Made by a program: the position numbers and the translations under genes. 64,000 nt of DNA from Paeniglutamicibacter psychrophenolicus (GTDB lineage: Bacteria; Actinomycetota; Actinomycetes; Actinomycetales; Micrococcaceae). Within the stretch, counting starts at the first letter, position 1; each line of letters opens with the position of its first letter. The notes beneath the pieces are model-generated. The model made no database searches. It was not told the origin of the DNA and was given only the letters and a program-made list of their open reading frames with translations. The stretch lies in NCBI RefSeq assembly GCF_030812255.1, contig NZ_JAUSSH010000019.1:35937-99936 (forward strand), read 5' to 3'. Positions 1 through 7,959 of the stretch are shown here, piece after piece.

Positions 1-128
1 TGAACCCTAAACTTCAGCATCCCAGCAAAGTAGACGCAGCGGAAACTGAGAAACGAACCGGACGAGCACACGTACTTTGTGACTGCCTGCGGAGCCTGCA
101 TCGTCACCGCACTAAATGCTGGACGCAT

Positions 129-1436
129 CTAACGATCAGAATGCTCCACTGTGATGGAGCGGAGTGTAATTGCTGTGTCCGGCTTCCTCCACTTCCTCAC
201 CGTCACACGCGACAAATAGACACCGCTCGGGAGTGCAAACTTCATTACAGTCTGATTCTGGCCCGGGCGAGTCGTCAGGTAACGGAACCATCCAATGCCC
301 GGGTTACCGGAACAACTTACTTGCTGCTCCTTCATATGATCTTGAATAACCTCGCGGTCAACAGCATTACCTTGACCGTCAACCAACTCAAAGCTCAGAA
401 GGGCATTACGGACTTCCGACTGCATATCGCACACAATCTTTGTCGTAATTGTTAGCGCACCTCTCGCGTTATCAATGGCAAACTGAAGACCAGGCGACGG
501 AATAATCTGCGGCGAAGTCACAAGCTCTTGATGCTCTGAATTAGCGTCAGCTGAAGCGGTGATCAGCCCCTCAAGTACAGGGAATGACTCATGCAGTTCA
601 TTCAAGTCTGTTACTGCGGGGTGCTGATTGATGTGGTTCCTAATGCTGTCCGTTATGTCGCCTTCGGGCGATGCGACCAGCCCCAGTGAGGTGTCCTGCT
701 CGATATGACGAGTCCATACATAACCAAGCCGCTTGGAGTCCATGACCACTGGGTAGTGCCGATCAGCGGTGTTGTGCATGACGGCCGGAGGGGAATTGAG
801 CGTGCCATCACCACTGAAATTCTGGATGCTCATGTAGCCGATGCCAAGCATTGGATGGTAGCTGCGTCTTGCATTATAAAATTTACCCTCCATGTAGATC
901 GCTGTTATACCGGTGCCAAGCGAGACCTGCATCCCTACGAACTCGCTCTTGACATACCTTGCATTCAAGTCAAAGTAATTGATGGGGAGCAAATCATCAT
1001 CATCCAAGCGATAGACACCGAACGGCTGGTATGGGTCCGCTGTGGTCTCGCTGAACATCGATGCACGGGCAACAGACTCGACCGTTTTCGGTGCCTGCCC
1101 AGCCACTTGCTTATCGAGGATTAGAAAGTTGTGGGCCGCGGCGGCTTCCCGAAGACGATCCTGGTACTTCTCAGGGAGGTACTCCGAGTACGAAATTAGG
1201 TGCCGGACCCCATGCCCTTTCGATGCTGCGGCCAACTGCGGGAGCGAAAGGTTGAAGAAGATCGCAGAGCGACCAGCAAGCCGTTCGTCGGAGAACAGGT
1301 ATTCCCGATATTCCGGCTCTGACCTAAACCTTGAACCATTTGAAGCTTTCCACGCACCCGACTTCGGACTGTAAACACTGAACCGTGTTTGACCGATGAA
1401 TAGCACTTTCCCCCCAGACTCGAGTTTTAGAGCCAA
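129..1436 (-). CDS. Putative glycosyltransferase, rhamnosyltransferase-like
   Basis: A 435-residue protein with no signal peptide or membrane segment. Residues 141-155 carry an acidic run (R-L-D-D-D-D-L-L) followed by NYF, the kind of DxD metal/nucleotide-sugar site seen in GT2-like and putative rhamnosyltransferase families. Further on it has G-I-G-Y-M-S and a conserved histidine-rich patch (HNTADRHYP) typical of the same group. The C-terminal ~120 residues look like a beta-rich accessory domain. A related acidic motif (MDDDDLYGINY) occurs in the C-terminal half of the glycosyltransferase at 19329-21131, so the two are probably distant relatives. It is the leftmost gene of the surface-polysaccharide locus. 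Fold assignment is by motif; the donor and acceptor sugars are unknown. Confidence 0.6.
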   Translation of the reverse strand: MALKLESGGKVLFIGQTRFSVYSPKSGAWKASNGSRFRSEPEYREYLFSDERLAGRSAIFFNLSLPQLAAASKGHGVRHLISYSEYLPEKYQDRLREAAAAHNFLILDKQVAGQAPKTVESVARASMFSETTADPYQPFGVYRLDDDDLLPINYFDLNARYVKSEFVGMQVSLGTGITAIYMEGKFYNARRSYHPMLGIGYMSIQNFSGDGTLNSPPAVMHNTADRHYPVVMDSKRLGYVWTRHIEQDTSLGLVASPEGDITDSIRNHINQHPAVTDLNELHESFPVLEGLITASADANSEHQELVTSPQIIPSPGLQFAIDNARGALTITTKIVCDMQSEVRNALLSFELVDGQGNAVDREVIQDHMKEQQVSCSGNPGIGWFRYLTTRPGQNQTVMKFALPSGVYLSRVTVRKWRKPDTAITLRSITVEHSDR

Positions 1437-2019
1437 TATTACCCGCCCTCCGGAAAAACTTAGAAACCGTGGACACTTTTACCCGGTCCGCTGCAGGTAG
1501 CTCAATTGCCACCCGTCAGCAACGCCGCATGCTTCAGACTATTCATCGCACTCTTCGTCATTCCATTCGTGCGAGCGATCACCACTATCGCTAGAACTAC
1601 CACCATTAGCGTGCGCGCCGAGCGCCAAAAGGCGTTGTCAAGCAATTGGGAGTTAGGACGCAACCAATGAAATTGGGGAGTCCCTTTCCAAACTAAGCTC
1701 GACTGAGAGGGGAGAAAGCCGACTGCCGTCACCCTGAAATTCCGAGATTCAGCAGCCTTAAACAGAGCGATGAGAGGGTCCACCATCAATCTTTCAGGGC
1801 AACTACAGCCTGATGAAAGGCGGTTCCCGTTCGACTGGAACAGTGAGTAGCAATGTGCCATACCCAAGAACTGTGTCTTACATTGCTCTAACTACACGCC
1901 ACCCCTGAAACGCTCTCTTTTTTCCCCCGAAAATTATGGCATGATACCCGCAAATTGACTGCCCAACGGATATTAGGTCGAGGGGCGACCGAGCCGTGTC
2001 ACTATGATAATTTGAGCGA
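1437..2019. other. Gap between glycosyltransferase and DUF6270 gene
   Basis: Divergent promoter region of about 580 bases between two genes that point away from each other. One 121-codon minus-strand frame (1502-1867) contains a single hydrophobic stretch, but it has no clear ribosome binding site and no recognisable domain, so it is not called as a gene. No terminator hairpin or repeat was seen. Confidence 0.5.
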
Positions 2020-2748
2020 ATGACACCAAACCCCCTCAAAGTATTCTTGGCCGGTTCATGCGTCTCCCGCGACACCGCAGAGTTGCGCAGTGAATTCTGG
2101 CAGCGAACCGAATACATCGCCCGCCAGTCTCTCATCAGTGCCGCGAATCTTCCCGTTCCTCTGCCAGAGGTAAGCGGGCTAAGCTCGCCTTTTCAGAACC
2201 GTGCCGTTGAAGGGGACTTCGCTTCCACTCTCTTCCCATCCCTAGAAATCTCGGGGAAAGAAGCAGACAGGATCGTGATCGATCTAGTCGACGAACGTCT
2301 AGGTGTATACCCATATGCAGATGGTGGATACCTCACGTTCTCGAACGAGCTGAACAAATCAAAGCTGATGTTGAAAATCAAAGGCCGCGGACGTTTCATA
2401 GAGTTCGGGACGGATCATCATTTCGAACTTTGGGTTGACGCTCTCGGCAAACTCATCACGTTACTACGAGAACAAGATCTATTGAGTAAGACAAGAGTAA
2501 TTAGAGCCCCATTTGTGGATTCCACGAAGGAAGGAACATCAGTGCAGCTCACACGTGGGTTGACGCATGCCTACTGGAACCAACGATATGAGCGGTACTA
2601 CTCACAAATTGCTGCATACGGCATTCGCTTAGTAGAGATCCCGGAGCTATCACTATTCTCTAGCGAGGCCCACAGATGGGGTCCAGCTCAATACCATTAT
2701 GTAAATTCCGCCTATGAAGCTATTGCGGATCAAATAGAAGCCCCCTAG
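2020..2748 (+). CDS. DUF6270 domain protein (intact copy)
   Basis: A 242-residue soluble protein. The N-terminus reads K-V-F-L-A-G-S-C-V-S-R-D (residues 7-18), the signature of DUF6270, a family of unknown function found in capsule and wall-polymer loci; the GSC/SRD block resembles the nucleophile block of SGNH-type hydrolases, but that is inference. Another conserved block, DLVDERLGVYPY, is near residue 90, and a WGPAQYHY block near the C-terminus may hold a late catalytic histidine. A second, broken copy lies at 23653-25823 and matches it through most of its length. The IS3 element begins nine bases after the stop codon. The start is ATG with only a weak upstream purine stretch. Confidence 0.7.
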   Translation: MTPNPLKVFLAGSCVSRDTAELRSEFWQRTEYIARQSLISAANLPVPLPEVSGLSSPFQNRAVEGDFASTLFPSLEISGKEADRIVIDLVDERLGVYPYADGGYLTFSNELNKSKLMLKIKGRGRFIEFGTDHHFELWVDALGKLITLLREQDLLSKTRVIRAPFVDSTKEGTSVQLTRGLTHAYWNQRYERYYSQIAAYGIRLVEIPELSLFSSEAHRWGPAQYHYVNSAYEAIADQIEAP

Positions 2749-2812
2749 CCAATGAACTGCTCTCCGAAAGTTGGAATGAATAATTCAGATCCATACTTTC
2801 GGAGAGTTTTTC

Positions 2813-3283
2813 ATGCCACAACAAGGTTCTTTAACCACCGAGCAGCGGTCGGCTGCCGTCGATCTATTCGAGCAGGGAATCGGGCATCACGCGGTATCCT
2901 CAAGACTTGGCGCTAGCGTCCACTCCGTTAAGGGGCTGGAGGCACGATTCAAGATTTGGGGTAGGGCAGCGTTGGACAGCAAACCGACCAAGCAGGTGAA
3001 TTCCTTCGAGTTCACGCTCGCGGCCGTCCGCCAGTTCCTCGACGGCGACGGGACACTGCTTGAACTGGCACTGAGGCACCAGCTCAGTTCCCCGAAGCTC
3101 TTGGGCAAGTGGATCCGGATCTACCGGGAGCAGGGCGAGGAGGGGCTGCGTTCCAAGGCCAAGGGCCGGCCCAAGGCCGCCTCCGGCGCCGAACCCGGTG
3201 AACCCACGGAGGTCGAGCAGCTGCGCCGCGAGAACCAGCGGCTGCAGGCGGAGAATGCCTACCTAAAAAAGTTCGGGCCTTGA
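2813..3283 (+). CDS. IS3-family transposase OrfA
   Basis: A 156-residue DNA-binding subunit of the IS3 transposase. It has two helix-turn-helix-like segments (about residues 10-60 and 70-105) and ends in a heptad-rich region (EVEQLRRENQRLQAENAYLKK), the leucine zipper that pairs OrfA with OrfAB in this family. The tail contains an A6G heptamer (A AAA AAG) at 3265-3271, placed in the register used for -1 slippage. However, the -1 frame stops at 3301 and does not lead into orfB, which lies in the +1 frame. Either orfB starts independently at a GTG or this copy carries an indel. Confidence 0.8.
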   Translation: MPQQGSLTTEQRSAAVDLFEQGIGHHAVSSRLGASVHSVKGLEARFKIWGRAALDSKPTKQVNSFEFTLAAVRQFLDGDGTLLELALRHQLSSPKLLGKWIRIYREQGEEGLRSKAKGRPKAASGAEPGEPTEVEQLRRENQRLQAENAYLKKFGP

Positions 3284-3314
3284 GGAACCAACCACCGCGC
3301 TGAAAATCAGCGCC

Positions 3315-4154
3315 GTGATAGCCCTCAAGGCCACACACCCCCTGCCCCTGCTCCTGGCCGCGGCCGGGCTTCCCCGCTCCACCTTCTTCCACCGCCAGGC
3401 CGCACTCAAGGCCCCGGACCGGCACGCGGAGCTCCGCGCACGGATCCACGAGGTCTTCACCAACGCCAAGGGCCGCTACGGCCACCGCCGCATCCACGCC
3501 GAACTCCTCGGCGGCGGGTGGCCGGTGGCGAAAAAGACCGTGCTGAAGCTGATGCGCGAGGAGAACCTCGTCTGCAAGGTCCGCAGCAAGCGACGGTTTT
3601 CCTCCTGCAAGGGCACTGTCGGCAAGGTCGCCGAGAACCTGCTGAAGCGCCAGTTCGACACCGAGGCACCGAACCTGAAGTGGGTGACCGACGTGACCGA
3701 ATTCAAGATTGCCGAGCGGAAAGTCTATCTCTCGCCGGTGCTGGACCTGTTCGACCGCTCAATCATTTCCTACTCGGTGTCGCAGTCCCCAACCGTGGCC
3801 TTCACCAACCAATCGCTCAGCGAGGCCATCGGGACCTTGGCCGCGGGCGAGGCTCCGATGATGCACTCGGACCAGGGATTCCAGTACCAGCACGCCAGCT
3901 GGCAGAGGCTGCTGGCCGACGCCGGCATGCCCCAATCCATGTCGCGCAAGGGCAACTGCCTGGACAACTCCGTCATGGAAAACTTCTTCGGGCACCTGAA
4001 GGAAGAGATGTTCCACCACCACGAACACACCAGCGTCGAGGCGTTCATCGCCGAGCTCGGCGACTACATCCACTGGTACAACCAGGACCGCATTTCGTTG
4101 ACGCTGCGGTGCCTAAGCCCGATCAAATACCGGGCCCGGGCACTCGCTGCGTAG
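3315..4154 (+). CDS. IS3-family transposase OrfB (DDE integrase core)
   Basis: Catalytic part of the IS3 transposase, 279 residues from a GTG start; the frame is open back to 3267, just downstream of the A6G heptamer. An N-terminal HTH_21-like region (residues 35-90, GRYGHRRIHAEL) precedes the rve core. The catalytic triad is visible as D126 (WVTDVTEF), D186 (MHSDQGFQ) and E222 (NSVMENFF), a DD35E spacing. The C-terminal YN-x-x-R-I block is also present. The frame is +1 relative to orfA instead of the usual -1. All key residues are intact, so the element could be active if the two subunits are both made. Confidence 0.85.
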   Translation: MIALKATHPLPLLLAAAGLPRSTFFHRQAALKAPDRHAELRARIHEVFTNAKGRYGHRRIHAELLGGGWPVAKKTVLKLMREENLVCKVRSKRRFSSCKGTVGKVAENLLKRQFDTEAPNLKWVTDVTEFKIAERKVYLSPVLDLFDRSIISYSVSQSPTVAFTNQSLSEAIGTLAAGEAPMMHSDQGFQYQHASWQRLLADAGMPQSMSRKGNCLDNSVMENFFGHLKEEMFHHHEHTSVEAFIAELGDYIHWYNQDRISLTLRCLSPIKYRARALAA

Positions 4155-4279
4155 ACTCTTACTTACCGGCTCCAACTTTCGGGGCCCAGTTCGCCAAGGG
4201 TCTCCGCCTGGCGGGGCCGTCTCACAGGATAGGTCCGGAGTTCATCCGCGACTTTGCAGACGCCCTGCCTCTGAGCTTG

Positions 4280-5662
4280 CTACTTAACCGTTGAAGGCTG
4301 CTTTCCCACCGGGTGCACGCTGGCTGGTCGTCGATTCTTGCTGCCCGGCGGCCGCCCGGGCCCCGGATGCGCGGGTTTCGGTGCCCTGCCAAGCAGCGGC
4401 AGCTTCCGGTGGAGGTGCCGAAACCCCCGTCTGGTCCGCGCCGGGCTGAGCTTGTGCGGCTCCACGGCTTTTTCCCACGGTCGGCGCAGGTCGCCGGTGA
4501 GCTCGCGGGCCAGCGCCAGCTGGGTGTGGGCGGCCAGGACCAGCTGCGTCCAAGTGTCACCCGCCCGCGGGGACGTGACCTGCGGCGCGTTCCAGCCCAG
4601 GGGCTGCTTCAGGAACCTGAACGTGTGCTCCAGATCGAAGCGACGCAAGTAGGACTGCCAATACTTCTCGGCCTGGGCGGTGTCCAGGACCGGTGCCGAG
4701 GTCCATAACGAGAGGGGCTTGGGCTTGGCGTTGCCCGGCAGATGCTGGACCTCGAGCCGGATCAGCGTGCCCGGGCTGACCGGCAGCTCACCCCGGTGGT
4801 CCTCCCAGGCGCCGCGGTGGGCCAACCGCGGATGCAGGCGATTCCAGCTTTGCGCGGCGGCGTCCCCGTATCGGGTCGTTTCGGTGTGGCTTGCGGTGGC
4901 CGGGGCACCCCAGATGTCCGGGTCCTGGAGCTTGAATTCCTTGCCATGGCGGGCCGGACGCCCGGAACCCGGCGGTGCCGGAATCGGATCGTTGCGCAGC
5001 ACCCGGTCCGAGCGCAGGCGCCCGATCACTTCCAGGGGCAGATCGGAAAGGAGCCGGGCGATGCGGGCCACGTTGTATCCGGCGTCGAAGAGCGCCAGGA
5101 TCTTTTGGTCCCCGGGTTTCCAGTGCCCGGCGGCGATGATGCCCTCGATGACGTTGCGTAGTTGCCCGGCGGTCATCTCGGTTTCCTGCTCGGTGGGTCC
5201 GAGCCGGCGCACGTCCAGGAGCCTGGTCCACAAGGCGCGCCCGGGCTCCACCGCGGCGATGAAGGAATACGGCCAGCCCGGGATCATTTGCTTGGCCCCG
5301 GAGCCGCGGGCGTAGGTGTGGCAGAAGAGCCGTTCGGGGCTGGTCGGCGCGTCGGGGCGCAGCCGATTGCTGATGTCCACGGCCAGCACGATCCGCCCGT
5401 TCGCATCCCGGGGCAGCGGGGCCGCCAGCAGTGCGCCGCGCAGCTGCCTTTCGGTGAGTGTTCCCTGGTTCACCGCATCATAGAGCGCCCCGTAGCCGCG
5501 GCGGTGTTCGGGAACCTCGGAGAGCCCCACCAGGGTGTCGACCGGGCCTTCGGAGCACAGGATCGCGTCGCAGAGCTCGAACTGGGCATCGGGGCGGGAT
5601 TCGAGGCAGTGGTAGAAGCAGTCGCGGAACTCGATCAGGTTTTGTGCTGGGTTTTCGGTCAT
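4280..5662 (-). CDS. Transposase of the NF041680 / DDE_5-like type
   Basis: A large transposase of about 460 residues, found in Streptomyces- and Arthrobacter-type genomes. Candidate catalytic acidic residues lie in LAVDISNRL (about residue 115), ALFDAGYN (about 205) and FDLEHTFRFLKQ (about 375), the last resembling the Y/F-x-R-x-x-E helix of DDE enzymes. The C-terminus is rich in R, P and K. The ATG was chosen because GGGAG lies seven bases upstream; the frame remains open for eight more codons. It is divergently arranged with the DUF6788 gene at 5784, which is probably part of the same element. Weak matching ends (GCTT...TTAAC) lie near 4274 and 6145, but the exact boundaries are unresolved. 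Confidence 0.65.
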   Translation of the reverse strand: MTENPAQNLIEFRDCFYHCLESRPDAQFELCDAILCSEGPVDTLVGLSEVPEHRRGYGALYDAVNQGTLTERQLRGALLAAPLPRDANGRIVLAVDISNRLRPDAPTSPERLFCHTYARGSGAKQMIPGWPYSFIAAVEPGRALWTRLLDVRRLGPTEQETEMTAGQLRNVIEGIIAAGHWKPGDQKILALFDAGYNVARIARLLSDLPLEVIGRLRSDRVLRNDPIPAPPGSGRPARHGKEFKLQDPDIWGAPATASHTETTRYGDAAAQSWNRLHPRLAHRGAWEDHRGELPVSPGTLIRLEVQHLPGNAKPKPLSLWTSAPVLDTAQAEKYWQSYLRRFDLEHTFRFLKQPLGWNAPQVTSPRAGDTWTQLVLAAHTQLALARELTGDLRRPWEKAVEPHKLSPARTRRGFRHLHRKLPLLGRAPKPAHPGPGRPPGSKNRRPASVHPVGKQPSTVK

Positions 5663-5783
5663 CGAAGGGCTCCCGGGTGTCACCAATCATCAGACAGTAC
5701 TAATACTGATCGATACACTGATGGGAAGCCGGGAACGACACGGCAGCAATTTTCGCAACCCACCCCGCCCGGAAGGCGCACCC

Positions 5784-6143
5784 ATGGCCACCACCCCCAA
5801 ATCAACACCGACTGCGGGCCAGGAACTGGCCGCGGCCACCGCCGAATACCGGGAGCTGGCGGCCTGCATCGGCGCCCTGGGATTGATCCACCACGGCTCA
5901 GTCGTCCACCGCCACGCGGCCGCACCTACCGACGGAACGGAGAAGAAAACGGGACGGGCACCGTTCTACCAGTGGAGCAGCAAGGTCAACGGCAAGACCG
6001 TCACCCGCACCCTGAGCGAGGAGGAAGCCAACCTCTATCGAGAATGGATCGAGAACGACCGCGAGCTACGGCGGATCATCAAGGACATGCGCGAGGCCTC
6101 CGAGCGGGCCACGCGCGCCATCCTGCGCGAAAAGGTTAAATAA
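5784..6143 (+). CDS. DUF6788 small transposon-associated protein
   Basis: A 119-residue protein preceded by GGAAGG seven bases before ATG. The central block PFYQWSSKVNGKT-TRTLSEEE, followed by YREWIENDRELRRIIKDM, matches the DUF6788 pattern, a small helical protein repeatedly found next to actinobacterial transposases. Residues 75-119 are predicted to be a continuous charged helix, possibly a coiled coil. It shares a 120-bp divergent promoter region with the transposase on the other strand. Its role is unknown; a DNA-binding or regulatory partner of the transposase is a reasonable guess and nothing more. Confidence 0.6.
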   Translation: MATTPKSTPTAGQELAAATAEYRELAACIGALGLIHHGSVVHRHAAAPTDGTEKKTGRAPFYQWSSKVNGKTVTRTLSEEEANLYREWIENDRELRRIIKDMREASERATRAILREKVK

Positions 6144-6170
6144 GCTAAGGGTCGGTCCCGTATTGAGTCA

Positions 6171-6945
6171 CATTCAACGGGCGGAACGGCCGATTCCTAT
6201 CCTGCCAGTCAGTCCCAGACCAGCTACAAACGAGTCTCACAGTTCCCGCATCTGCGCGGCCAACCCGGATATAACAAGCGCCTGCGCAAGCTGTATCCGA
6301 CCATGACATGGGTCATCGGAACCCTGGTGCGGGACGCCGATGCCGGCTCCGACGACGTTTGGGTGCTGGATTCGACCCCGGTCAAATGCGGGCGTTCCCG
6401 CGAGACCGTGCGATGCTCGGACCTGGCCGGGTGGGCCGAGTACGGCTCCTCCGCCTCGCATTCGCGCTGGTTCTGGGGGTGCTCCTGATTCTGATTTGCA
6501 CCCTGCACGGGCTGCCGGTCGGCTTCGCCCTGGCCGGCGCGATGGCGGATGAATGCCAGATCTTCCTGGATATCCTGAACGGCACCGAAACTATGAACCA
6601 GCTCCACGAGGACAAGTTCCGCCAGCTGGTGATCAGTGACAGGAACTACTATGGCGCCGAGTTGGAGGACACCATGGCTCCGGCCGGCATCGAGCTGCTC
6701 CGCCCGGCACGCAAGGGCGAGAAACGCCTGCCCAGAGCCAGGTTCTTCGGGCCCCTGGGCAGGCTATCGAACCGATCAACGACACCCTCAAAGGGCAGCT
6801 TGACCGGGAACGGCACGGCGGCCGCACCCCGGCCGGCGTCATCGCCCGCGTGGTGCAGCGGCTTCTGGTGAAGACCGCTGCTATCTGCTACAACGAGAAC
6901 TTCGGCGCCTCCATCCGCCGGTCACTGGTCGCCTACGACCAGTGA
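6171..6945 (+). pseudogene. IS982-family transposase remnant
   Basis: Three reading frames in sequence give one recognisable IS982 transposase: PGYNKRLRKLYP and VWVLDSTPVKCGRSRET..SDLAGWAEYG in the first, SDRNYYGAELEDTMAPAGI followed by LLRPARKGEK in the second, and INDTLKGQLDRERHGGRT followed by IRRSLVAYDQ-stop in the third. At least two frameshifts (near 6480 and 6770) and loss of the N-terminal ~100 residues make it non-functional. The 130 bases after the stop contain a further short frame (FSPELFSTVYVAS, ending 7068) that may be another transposase tail but is not identified. Confidence 0.7.
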
Positions 6946-7194
6946 CGGTTTGGAATCAATCGTCTAGGCTTTTCCCCTGAGCTCTTCTCGACCGTCTACG
7001 TGGCATCCATCCGGGAGATCATGTTCGAAATCCTGCATTCCCGCCTGAAACCCCGCCTTCAGCGCTAGGTCAAGGGAAGGTGCTTCGATGCCCTTCATGG
7101 ATGGTCCGCAACCCGCAACAAGTCGGAAATACTTCAGCTAACGAGTTTGGCCCCGGAAACTGGGGCCAAGCTCAAAAGCGATTAATCAGGGAGC

Positions 7195-7956
7195 TCAGCG
7201 GCGGAATGTGTTGCTCAGCGTACCGATTCCCTCGATCTCGACCTCAACTCGCTGGCCTTCGGTGACCAAGCCGACGCCTGCGGGGGTGCCGGTGAGGATC
7301 ACATCACCGGGAAGCAGGGTAAAGGCCTGGGAGGCATAGGCCACCAGGTCGTTGATCCCCCACACCATTTCGGAGGTGTTGCCGTCCTGGACGACTTTTC
7401 CGTCCAGTCGGGTGGTCAGCTGCGTGTCGTCGTGGTCCAGTTCCGTCTGGATCCACGGACCGAGCGGGCAGGAGCCGTCCCAGCCCTTGGCACGGGCCCA
7501 CTGGCCGTCCGTGCGCTGGGCATCGCGCGCGGTGAGGTCATTGGCAATGGTGTAGCCAAAGATCACGTCCTGGGCCTTCTCGGCCGGGACGTCCTTGCAG
7601 ATGCGTCCAATGACCACCGCAAGCTCACCCTCATAGGAAATTTCCTCGGAGAAGCTCGGCAAGGTGATGGGATCGCCGGAGCCGACCACCGCGGTGTTCG
7701 GCTTCAGGAACATCAAGGGCTCGGCGGGCACGGAGTTGCCAAGCTCGGCGGCATGGTCAGCATAGGTGCGCCCGAAGCACACGACCTTGGAGCGGGGAAT
7801 GATCGGGGCAAGCAGGCGGACGTCCTCAAGCTTGTGCTTGGCACCGGTTGGCTTGATTCCTTGGAAGAACGGGTCTCCGGCAATGACGATGACCTCGTCA
7901 TCTTCCACGACGCCGTACATGGGGTCACTGTCAACGACAAAACGAGCAATACGCAT
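7195..7956 (-). CDS. Fumarylacetoacetate hydrolase family protein
   Basis: A 253-residue member of the FAH superfamily, which includes fumarylpyruvate/acylpyruvate hydrolases and 2-hydroxyhepta-2,4-diene-1,7-dioate isomerases acting on 2,4-diketo acids with a divalent metal. Characteristic blocks are VVCFGRTYADHAAELG (about 58-73), PLMFLKPNTAVVG (about 80), SYEGELAVVIGR (about 107, metal-binding glutamates), GYTIANDLTARDAQ (about 135, metal-binding aspartate) and the C-terminal LPGDVILTGTPAGVG. Its start is three bases after the stop of galE, so the two are almost certainly co-transcribed, although no shared pathway is obvious. The exact substrate cannot be read from the sequence. Confidence 0.85.
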   Translation of the reverse strand: MRIARFVVDSDPMYGVVEDDEVIVIAGDPFFQGIKPTGAKHKLEDVRLLAPIIPRSKVVCFGRTYADHAAELGNSVPAEPLMFLKPNTAVVGSGDPITLPSFSEEISYEGELAVVIGRICKDVPAEKAQDVIFGYTIANDLTARDAQRTDGQWARAKGWDGSCPLGPWIQTELDHDDTQLTTRLDGKVVQDGNTSEMVWGINDLVAYASQAFTLLPGDVILTGTPAGVGLVTEGQRVEVEIEGIGTLSNTFRR

Positions 7957-7959
7957 GGG

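Larger units (their letters stand above)
2758..4188 (+). mobile_element. IS3-family insertion sequence
   Basis: A 1431-bp element bounded by imperfect 18-bp inverted repeats: the left end reads TGCTCTCCGAAAGTTGGA and the complement of the right end reads TGGGCCCCGAAAGTTGGA (15 of 18 identical), with the TG...CA tips usual for IS3. It contains overlapping-style orfA and orfB. No 3-4 bp target duplication is evident (left flank GAAC, right flank GTTC), which suggests later rearrangement at one end. Confidence 0.8.

Noticed and set aside
1502..1867. 121-codon minus-strand frame with one hydrophobic stretch
   Set aside because: No ribosome binding site, no recognisable domain, located in a divergent promoter region.
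2754..4192. GAAC and GTTC flanks as a target duplication of the IS3
   Set aside because: They are complementary, not directly repeated, so they are not a target duplication.
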